A DNA stretch of 64,000 nucleotides from E44-bin32 sp034430595 (GTDB lineage Bacteria > Chloroflexota > Anaerolineae > Anaerolineales > E44-bin32), in NCBI GenBank assembly GCA_034430595.1, contig DAOUEL010000045.1, forward strand, positions 1-64,000, read 5' to 3'. Below, one piece after another: positions 41,712-48,173 of the stretch. A model generated the notes under the pieces. It saw only the letters and a list, made by a program, of their open reading frames with translations, was not told the origin of the DNA and searched no databases. A program made the position numbers and the translations under genes. How positions within the stretch are numbered: position 1 is the stretch's first letter; each line of letters begins with the position of its first letter.

Positions 41712-43391
41712 TTATGCCCCCCGCTCGACTCCCTCATCCAGGCGCTCTTGAGAGACTTCGACGCCTCTCTCTCCACCTTGAGAGTGCATTTGCCGGCGAT
41801 CTAGAGCGACCTGCAGGAAGCGCCGGAAAAGCGGGTGGGGCCGGTTGGGTCGGGAGAGGAATTCGGGATGGAATTGGCTGCCAAGCATGAAAGGATGATC
41901 GGCGAGCTCGGCAATTTCGACCAGCCGGCCGTCAGGGGATTGGCCGGAAAACCGCATGCCATGCTCGCTGAAGAGCTCCCGGTAGGTATTGTTGAATTCG
42001 AAACGATGCCGGTGGCGTTCCTCGACCAGGGATTTATCATACGCCTGGGCTGCCTGGGTTCCGGGCTGTAGGTGGCAGGGGTAGAGACCAAGCCGCATCG
42101 TCCCTCCCATTTCACCGATGCCGCGCTGCTCTGGCAGCAGATCAATCACCGGATGAGGTGTGTTGCGATCGAACTCAGTTGAATTGACATCCTCCGTCCC
42201 GAGCACATGCCGGCCAAATTCGATCACCATGACCTGCATCCCAAGGCAGAGTCCAAGATAGGGAACTTTGTTTTCCCGGGCATAACGTGCAGCCTGGATT
42301 TTTCCTTCAATCCCGCGCGAGCCAAAGCCGCCGGGTACGACGATCGCATCCGCGGAATGCAGTTCATCCAGCCCTTTTCCCTTCTCCAACTCTGCCGAGT
42401 GCAGCCAGGCGATCTCGACATCCGCTCCGACTGCAAGAGCAGCATGGCGCAGCGCTTCGCGCACGCTCATATACGCATCTTGCAGCTCGACGTATTTTCC
42501 GACCAATGCGACCTTTAATCGTGGACGTTCCAAACGCTCAGCAGCGATGATCGCTTCCCAATCCGACCAATCAGGCCGCTGCCGTGATTCAAGACCCATG
42601 CGGTCGAGGATAAATTCACCCAGACCATGCTGCTCCAGCAGGAGCGGGACCTCGTACAGGATGGAGGTTGTCGAGAGCGGGATTACTGCCCGTGCTTCAA
42701 CATCGCAGAATAGGGCAATTTTCTCTCGTAAACCTTCACCAACCGGATGGTCGGAGCGGGCAATGATCACATCCGGCTGAATACCGATCGAGCGCAGTTC
42801 TCGCACGGAGTGCTGGGTGGGTTTTGTCTTAAGTTCGTCGGTCGCGCCGATATGCGGCAGCCAGGTAACATGGACGTAGAGCGTGTTCTCGCGCCCGACG
42901 TCAGTGCGCATTTGCCGCAGCGCCTCCAGGAACGGCAACGACTCGATATCACCCACCGTGCCGCCTACCTCCACCAGGACAATCTCGGCGCCTGTGGCGC
43001 GCGGTACGAGCGATATCCGCCGTTTGATCTCGTTCGTGATGTGTGGAATGACCTGAATCGTGCCTCCCAGGAAATCCCCCCGGCGCTCACGCGCGATGAC
43101 TTCGGAGTATATCTGGCCAGTCGTGATATTGCAGACTGAACTCAGACTGGTATCGATGAAGCGCTCATAATGCCCGAGATCGAGGTCAGTCTCTGCCCCG
43201 TCGTCGAGCACATAAACTTCGCCGTGCTGGTAAGGACTCATTGTTCCTGGATCGACGTTGATATAGGGGTCCAGTTTTTGAATCGAGACCTGGAAGCCGC
43301 GCTCCTTGAGGACTTTACCCAGCGCCGCGGCGGTGACGCCCTTCCCCACAGAACTGACCACTCCGCCGGTGAGAAAGATATACTTCTTCAT
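41712..43391 (-). CDS. pyrG: CTP synthase
   Basis: The 559-residue product has the synthetase domain starting TGGVVSSVGKGVTAAALG and the C-terminal glutamine amidotransferase with the catalytic cysteine in PYLGLCLGMQ and His/Glu in QFHPEFLSRPN. It converts UTP to CTP with glutamine. GGAGG lies six bases before the ATG. A 12-bp perfect hairpin stands 38 bases upstream of the start, in the position of an attenuator. A short extra C-terminus (about 15 residues) follows the usual end. Confidence 0.97.
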   Translation of the reverse strand: MKKYIFLTGGVVSSVGKGVTAAALGKVLKERGFQVSIQKLDPYINVDPGTMSPYQHGEVYVLDDGAETDLDLGHYERFIDTSLSSVCNITTGQIYSEVIARERRGDFLGGTIQVIPHITNEIKRRISLVPRATGAEIVLVEVGGTVGDIESLPFLEALRQMRTDVGRENTLYVHVTWLPHIGATDELKTKPTQHSVRELRSIGIQPDVIIARSDHPVGEGLREKIALFCDVEARAVIPLSTTSILYEVPLLLEQHGLGEFILDRMGLESRQRPDWSDWEAIIAAERLERPRLKVALVGKYVELQDAYMSVREALRHAALAVGADVEIAWLHSAELEKGKGLDELHSADAIVVPGGFGSRGIEGKIQAARYARENKVPYLGLCLGMQVMVIEFGRHVLGTEDVNSTEFDRNTPHPVIDLLPEQRGIGEMGGTMRLGLYPCHLQPGTQAAQAYDKSLVEERHRHRFEFNNTYRELFSEHGMRFSGQSPDGRLVEIAELADHPFMLGSQFHPEFLSRPNRPHPLFRRFLQVALDRRQMHSQGGERGVEVSQERLDEGVERGA

Positions 43392-43428
43392 CGCCTACCT
43401 CCAACCTCGATTCTACGGTTAAATGAGC

Positions 43429-43464
43429 GGTGGGGAGGGTTGACTTCCGAGTACCCTCCCCACC
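43429..43464 (-). promoter_or_regulatory. Perfect 12-bp hairpin upstream of pyrG
   Basis: GGTGGGGAGGGT (43429-43440) and ACCCTCCCCACC (43453-43464) are perfectly complementary around a 12-base loop. It could end the roadblock transcript or sit in the pyrG leader. On the minus strand it is followed by GCTCATTTAACC rather than a T run, so it is not a standard terminator. Confidence 0.55.
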
Positions 43465-43509
43465 GTGTTGAACGGTCTTCATCGCTCCATGTGCAGTTTC
43501 GCCGCACGT

Positions 43510-43881
43510 CTATAAAAGCCTTTCCAGATCCATTGCTGCCCGACCCATTTCCAGGAAAACCAAGCCCAGCTTGGCTTCCTTGCGCGCCAGAACCGTAAGG
43601 ACAGCATCCTGGCCCACAGCCGTCAGCAGTACATACCCATCATTCCCATGGATGTAAACCTGGTTTAAACCACCCCGGCCGAGTTCACCCGCAATTCGCT
43701 CGCCCAGGCTGAGCATAGCGGCCGACATCGCTGAAACACGGTCTTCTTCTACGGAAGCTGGGAGCGAGGCCGCAATCGTCAAGCCATCCACGCTGACCAC
43801 AGCCGAGGCTTCGACATCAGGTGTATTCGCCTGGAGCTCCCGTAATCGAGCGACCATCGTGTCGGTGGATTGTTTATCCAT
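43510..43881 (-). CDS. Roadblock/LC7 domain protein
   Basis: The 123-residue product is a single roadblock/LC7 domain: VEASAVVSVDGLTIAASLP, MSAAMLSLGERIAGELGRGG, and the strand VYIHGNDGYVLLTAVG. Such proteins (MglB type) bind small Ras-like GTPases as activators or scaffolds. No GTPase gene lies nearby. AGGAG lies before the ATG. Partner unknown. Confidence 0.92.
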   Translation of the reverse strand: MDKQSTDTMVARLRELQANTPDVEASAVVSVDGLTIAASLPASVEEDRVSAMSAAMLSLGERIAGELGRGGLNQVYIHGNDGYVLLTAVGQDAVLTVLARKEAKLGLVFLEMGRAAMDLERLL

Positions 43882-43949
43882 ATGCTCCTGGCCTCACTTC
43901 CAGATGAACTCCGGAAGTCTACCACAGCGAAAAATGCCGAGCAAGCGGA

Positions 43950-43978
43950 TTGAAGCACACCCGGCAGAGCGGTATACT
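43950..43978 (+). promoter_or_regulatory. Promoter of the EEP-family nuclease gene
   Basis: TTGAAG (43950-43955), 17 bases, TATACT (43973-43978). The leader would be about 20 bases and includes GAGGAGG five bases before the ATG. Confidence 0.7.
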
Positions 43979-44005
43979 GCTGCACAGGTTCCAGAGGAGG
44001 TTTCG

Positions 44006-45022
44006 ATGCGGTATACAGAGCTCCCACGCCCGGTCGTGGAAGATATTGCTCGCCTGAGGCGGCGGATCGAACATTCCGGTCTTCCCGGCAAGATCAGCGA
44101 CCACAACCTGCTCGTCGGTACCTGGAACATCCGCCAGTTCGGTGAAATCTATCCCGAGTGGGAGGAGAATTCGGGCTCACCCAAGCGCAATCAGCGTGCG
44201 CTGGCCTACATCGTCGAAATCATCCGCCGCCTGGACGTGGTCGCCATCCAGGAAGTTAAACGTGATCTTTCCGGTATCCGCACCCTGCTCGAATGGCTGG
44301 GACCCAATTGGGGTTTGATCGTCACTGATGTGACGACCGGCTCGGCCGGTAACGCCGAGCGGCTGGGATTCGTCTTCGATCGACGGCGCGTAGAGCCCTC
44401 CGGTCTGGCGGGGGAGATCGTACTTTCACCCTCAGCCAGCGGTGATCCGGCAACCCAGTTTGCCCGAACGCCCTATGCCGTAGGGTTCATTGCAGCCAAC
44501 CAGCGCTTCGTCCTGCTCACGTCCCACATCAAGTATGGGAGCAGCAGCGAAGAACGCACCCCGGAGCTGCTTGCCCTCGCGTCCCATGTAGCCCATGAGA
44601 TGCGCGACAGGGCCATGGAAGCACGCACCGAGGAAGAAAACATAATCGTGCTGGGTGATTTCAATATTGAGACGCGAGGAGACGACCCACTCTTTGAAGC
44701 CTTCACTTCAACCGGGCTGGTCGTGCCCGACCCGCTCGTGCACCTGCGGACGACGTATGGAACCGTACCAAAGTATTACGACCAGATCGCCTGGTTCATG
44801 GAAGCATTCAATCTTGGGTTTGCCGGCCGGGCAGGGACAATCGACTTTTCTGATGCGCTCTTGCCGGAGCTTACCCGGCGGCAGCTTTCCTACCGGGTCT
44901 CTGATCACCTGCCGCTGTGGGTGGAATTCATTCTCGATCGCAGCGAAGAGGATATGGCCGTCACGCTCGGCCTGGATCCCGGCATGCCCGATCCACTGTC
45001 GACAGTTGCGGATGAGATATAG
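44006..45022 (+). CDS. Endonuclease/exonuclease/phosphatase (EEP) family protein
   Basis: The 338-residue product carries the EEP motifs: LLVGTWNIRQFGE, VVAIQEVKRD, ILTSHI-type VLLTSHIKYGSSS, IIVLGDFNIETRGDD and SDHLPLWVEF. Metal- and phosphate-binding Asn, Glu, Asp and His residues are in place. The fold serves DNA-repair endonucleases, DNases and lipid phosphatases. No signal peptide is present, so a cytoplasmic nuclease is likely. I start at ATG 44006. The open frame upstream overlaps the promoter. It is alone in its transcript. Confidence 0.9.
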   Translation: MRYTELPRPVVEDIARLRRRIEHSGLPGKISDHNLLVGTWNIRQFGEIYPEWEENSGSPKRNQRALAYIVEIIRRLDVVAIQEVKRDLSGIRTLLEWLGPNWGLIVTDVTTGSAGNAERLGFVFDRRRVEPSGLAGEIVLSPSASGDPATQFARTPYAVGFIAANQRFVLLTSHIKYGSSSEERTPELLALASHVAHEMRDRAMEARTEEENIIVLGDFNIETRGDDPLFEAFTSTGLVVPDPLVHLRTTYGTVPKYYDQIAWFMEAFNLGFAGRAGTIDFSDALLPELTRRQLSYRVSDHLPLWVEFILDRSEEDMAVTLGLDPGMPDPLSTVADEI

Positions 45023-45050
45023 GTGTAGGCTTCAGAAACTTGGCGGGGAA

Positions 45051-45593
45051 TTACAGGCCTGGCATCAGGCGAACCAGGATCTTTTCTGAGGCGAGATCGA
45101 CTTTTAGGATAACTGCCGCGATTGCCGGCAGCAGGATTTCTCCCCCCTGCTCATCCCGCACGACGTACACGTCATTTGCGCCCGTCTCGATGATCTCTGC
45201 TACTTTACCGAGTGATTCGCCTGATTCGAGTACAGCTTCCAGGCCGATTATTTGCCAGTAGTAATACTCATCCTTTTCGAGCGGGGCAGCTTGCGTGAAG
45301 CGGATCTTTAATTCCATCCCTCGTAAAATCTCGGCCTGGGTCCGGTCGTTTACTCCGCTGAGGGAGATCATCAAGCGGTTCTGGTGGTAGCGGCTGGATA
45401 GCAATTTAACCTGGGTGTTCTCATCGCCCAAGAAAACCTCGTTCCCGGGTTCCAGCGAGTCGATCAGTTTTGACACCGGTTCCACGAGCACGGCGCCGCG
45501 CACCCCATGGGGACGAACAACGCGCCCGACAACCAGGTATTCATCTGGTTGTCGGGCGCGCTGCTCCTCGGGATTCCCGCTCGTACCAGGCAT
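45051..45593 (-). CDS. rimM: Ribosome maturation factor RimM
   Basis: The 180-residue product has the RimM N-terminal barrel (YLVVGRVVRPHGVRGAVLVE, typical GxHGxxGxV pattern) and the PRC-barrel C-terminal domain with YYWQIIGLEAVLESGESLGK and GANDVYVVRDEQGGEILLPA. It helps assemble the 30S head by binding S19. It ends the conserved ffh-rpsP-khpA-rimM run. The usual following genes trmD and rplS are not here. The next gene is convergent. Confidence 0.94.
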   Translation of the reverse strand: MPGTSGNPEEQRARQPDEYLVVGRVVRPHGVRGAVLVEPVSKLIDSLEPGNEVFLGDENTQVKLLSSRYHQNRLMISLSGVNDRTQAEILRGMELKIRFTQAAPLEKDEYYYWQIIGLEAVLESGESLGKVAEIIETGANDVYVVRDEQGGEILLPAIAAVILKVDLASEKILVRLMPGL

Positions 45594-45599
45594 CCCGGT

Positions 45600-45851
45600 T
45601 TATTCGATATCCAGGTTTGCCCGGACGCCTTTTCGGGCGGCGGCTACCCGCAGCAGGACTCGCATCGCATTTGCCACGCGGCCGTTGCGGCCGATCACGC
45701 GCCCCATATCCTCCTCGGCAACACTCAGCCCAATGTGCACATCCCGGCCGTGTGTCGATTCAGAGACCCAAACTTCCGTCGGGTCATCGACGATCGACTT
45801 GGCGATAAACTCAACCAGGTGCTTCATTTCAGCCGACCTTTCTTCGGACAT
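45600..45851 (-). CDS. khpA: KH-domain RNA-binding protein (KhpA-like)
   Basis: The 83-residue product is a single type II KH domain: MKHLVEFIAKSIVDDPTEV at the start and MGRVIGRNGRVANAMRVLLR as the GxxG loop (GRNG). It lies between rpsP and rimM, the place of KhpA (YlqC) in many bacteria, where it binds RNA with a KhpB partner. It ends six bases before rimM, with overlapping ribosome-binding regions. Confidence 0.92.
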   Translation of the reverse strand: MSEERSAEMKHLVEFIAKSIVDDPTEVWVSESTHGRDVHIGLSVAEEDMGRVIGRNGRVANAMRVLLRVAAARKGVRANLDIE

Positions 45852-45884
45852 GGTAGCCTTTCCAATCTGGAGCGCTGGCCTATT

Positions 45885-46610
45885 TCAGGATTCGGAGGGT
45901 TCGCCTTCGTCCTCGGCTGGAGCCTCTTCTGCCTGCTCCGGCTCTTCGACTTCCTCTTCAGCAGATTGCTCTTCAGCAGCTTGTTCTTCGGTAGCTTCCT
46001 CTTCAGGTGCTTCGCCCTCGGAAGTATCTGCGCTTTCCTCTGCAGGCTCTACGTCAGCCTCCGGCGTTGGTTCCTCGGCTGGTTCCTCCACCGGGGTTTC
46101 TTCCACCGTATCGGCAGCCATCTCTGCAGGAGCACTTTCTTCCTCAGCATCTTCGACTGCTGGCTCTTCCTGCTCAGGTTCGGCCGGCTCAGCAGCTGGC
46201 TTTTCTTGCTCTGCGGCTGCTTCCTCGGCCTTCTTGCTCTTCTTTGACTTCTTCTTGCGATCCTTCACCAGGTCGTCGCGGCGCGTGCGCGGATCGATCT
46301 CGGTCACTGCTTCTTCCTTTTCCTTCAGCAGTTTCTCGAGATCCTCTCCGGCCTTATACCGTTCCCAGCGATCCCAGGTGCCGACGGATTTCAATGCCTG
46401 CATAACGGATTCGCTGGGTTGGGCGCCGTTCTTCAGCCAATGGAACAGCCGGGTTTCATCGACGGTGATTGTCGCCGGTTCGGTGCGTGGGTTGTAATGC
46501 CCCAGTATTTCCAGGAAACGACCATCACGCGGCGCTTCCTTCTCTGCAGCTACGATACGAAACGTAGCCTGGTTGCGGGATCCAACCCGCCTAAAACGTA
46601 TTCGAACCAT
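45885..46610 (-). CDS. rpsP: 30S ribosomal protein S16 with long Lys-rich and acidic tail
   Basis: Residues 1-85 are a normal S16 (MVRIRFRRVGSRNQATFRIV, FLEILGHYNPRTEP, RLFHWLKNGAQPSESVMQAL). S16 is normally about 80-90 residues, but this protein has 241. Residues 116-127 are almost all lysine. From about 128 to the end there is a Glu/Ala/Pro-rich, presumably disordered segment. The tail is in frame with no stop and no sign of a separate gene. It gives long serine-rich shadow frames on the other strand. rpsP precedes khpA and rimM and follows ffh by 111 bases. Confidence 0.93.
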   Translation of the reverse strand: MVRIRFRRVGSRNQATFRIVAAEKEAPRDGRFLEILGHYNPRTEPATITVDETRLFHWLKNGAQPSESVMQALKSVGTWDRWERYKAGEDLEKLLKEKEEAVTEIDPRTRRDDLVKDRKKKSKKSKKAEEAAAEQEKPAAEPAEPEQEEPAVEDAEEESAPAEMAADTVEETPVEEPAEEPTPEADVEPAEESADTSEGEAPEEEATEEQAAEEQSAEEEVEEPEQAEEAPAEDEGEPSES

Positions 46611-46721
46611 GTGTCTTCCCTCTCTAGTTATTCAATCTTGTCATCCATCGAATCATGCAGGTTGAGAGGGAGCAGCCTAGGACGGTAGGCCAGATCCGCT
46701 GAATGATTCAAGGGATTCGGT

Positions 46722-48065
46722 TTACAGCGGCCAGGAGCCGATCTTCGGCAGACCGCGCTTACCCAGAGTCTTCATCACCCTGCGCATCTGCTTGAATTGG
46801 CGCAGGAGCTGGTTGATCTCTTGTACACTCGTGCCCGAGCCGGCGGCGATGCGCCGCTTGCGGCTTGCATTGAGCACGTCCGGTTTTCGTCGTTCTCCCG
46901 GCGTCATCGACCCGAGAATGGCCTGGGTCCGGATCAGGCGCATTTCTGCATCCTGCCCATTGACTTGTTCCGCCCCAGGAATAGCGCCCGCCGGAAGCAT
47001 TTCCATGATCTTCCCCAGCGGTCCCATGCGCCGTACAGCGGCTATCTGCTCGGCGAAATCCTCGAGCGTAAATTCGCCCTGCAACATCCGCTCGGCCTGG
47101 CGTTCAGCATCCTCAACATCAAGGACTGTTTGGGCTTTCTCGATGATCGAGAGTACATCGCCCATCCCGAGTATGCGCCCGGCCATCCGCTCTGGTTCGA
47201 ACGGTTCCAGGGCCTCGAGCGTCTCTCCCAGGCCAACGAATTTTATCGGCAGGCCGGTTACGGAACGCATCGAAATCGCCGCCCCACCGCGCGCATCACC
47301 GTCGAGCTTGGTAAGGATCATACCCGTCAGCGCGAGCCTGGCAGAAAACCCCTCTGCGATGCGAAGGGCTTCCTGGCCTGTCATCGCGTCGGCCACCAAC
47401 AGCGTCTCGCTGGGACCGATTTCACGCTGCATCGCTGCCAGCTCATCCATCAACTCTTGATCGATCTGCTGGCGGCCAGCACTGTCGATGATGGCAACAC
47501 TGGCGCTACTCCGCCGGGCTAGCTCCAGCCCCTCACGACTGATGTCGATTGCGCTTGCTTCGCCCCGCGAATACGTTTCAACGTCGATCGACTCGCCGAG
47601 GGTACGCAGCTGCTCCGCAGCTGCTGGTCGGTGAGGATCGGCCGCGATCATCCAGACTCGTTCCCCGTTGCTTTTCAGCATCCGGGCGAGTTTCGCCGCG
47701 GTAGTGGTCTTACCAGAGCCCTGCAGTCCGACTAACAGAATCGTGCGCGGCTTCTCACCCTGCAACTGCAGAGCCTCCGCTTTGCCTAACTCCTCCGTCA
47801 GCTCCTGCTGGATGATCTGAACGACCTGTTGGGCTGGATTTAACGCTCGCGAGACTTCGCTGCCGAGCGCGCGTTCCCGCACTCTCGCCAGCAATTCTTT
47901 CACAACCTGGTAATGTACATCGGCCTCGAGCAGTGCTAATCGGATCTCGCGCAGAGCGCTATCCACATCTTCTGGCCGCAGCTTTCCACGCCGGCTGAGT
48001 TCCTTGAAGGTTGTCTGCAGCCGTTTCGTCAGATTCTCGAACACCAGTCCATCCGCCTTGGACAT
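46722..48065 (-). CDS. ffh: Signal recognition particle protein Ffh
   Basis: The 447-residue product has the N domain, the G domain with LLVGLQGSGKTTTAAKLARM, AADPHRPAAAEQL, a DSAGR motif (DTAGR in most species), TKLDGDARGGAA and the C-terminal M domain with MEMLPAGAIPGAEQ and SGTSVQEINQLLRQFKQM. It binds 4.5S/6S RNA and signal sequences and docks at FtsY. Only a weak ribosome site (GGCGGC) lies before the ATG. A good promoter overlaps the preceding gene. Confidence 0.97.
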   Translation of the reverse strand: MSKADGLVFENLTKRLQTTFKELSRRGKLRPEDVDSALREIRLALLEADVHYQVVKELLARVRERALGSEVSRALNPAQQVVQIIQQELTEELGKAEALQLQGEKPRTILLVGLQGSGKTTTAAKLARMLKSNGERVWMIAADPHRPAAAEQLRTLGESIDVETYSRGEASAIDISREGLELARRSSASVAIIDSAGRQQIDQELMDELAAMQREIGPSETLLVADAMTGQEALRIAEGFSARLALTGMILTKLDGDARGGAAISMRSVTGLPIKFVGLGETLEALEPFEPERMAGRILGMGDVLSIIEKAQTVLDVEDAERQAERMLQGEFTLEDFAEQIAAVRRMGPLGKIMEMLPAGAIPGAEQVNGQDAEMRLIRTQAILGSMTPGERRKPDVLNASRKRRIAAGSGTSVQEINQLLRQFKQMRRVMKTLGKRGLPKIGSWPL

Positions 48066-48144
48066 GCAAGCCGCCGAACAGGCTGCCTGTAGAGGGCGGC
48101 CGGCCGGCGGGGGTCTTGCCAGTTTATGGCCTTACAGCAGGTGC

Positions 48145-48173
48145 ATTGTAGCGTGCTGCTGTCATCAGGTCAA
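48145..48173 (-). promoter_or_regulatory. ffh promoter overlapping the end of the SEDS fusion gene
   Basis: On the minus strand TTGACC (48173-48168), which includes the stop codon of the SEDS-PBP gene, then 17 bases and TACAAT (48150-48145). The leader to ffh is about 72 bases. Confidence 0.75.

Noticed and set aside
45415..46497. Long open frames on the plus strand opposite rpsP, khpA and rimM, rich in Ser or hydrophobic residues
   Set aside because: They are antisense to conserved genes. The Ser-rich and Leu/Phe-rich content is the complement of the Glu-rich S16 tail, not a protein family.
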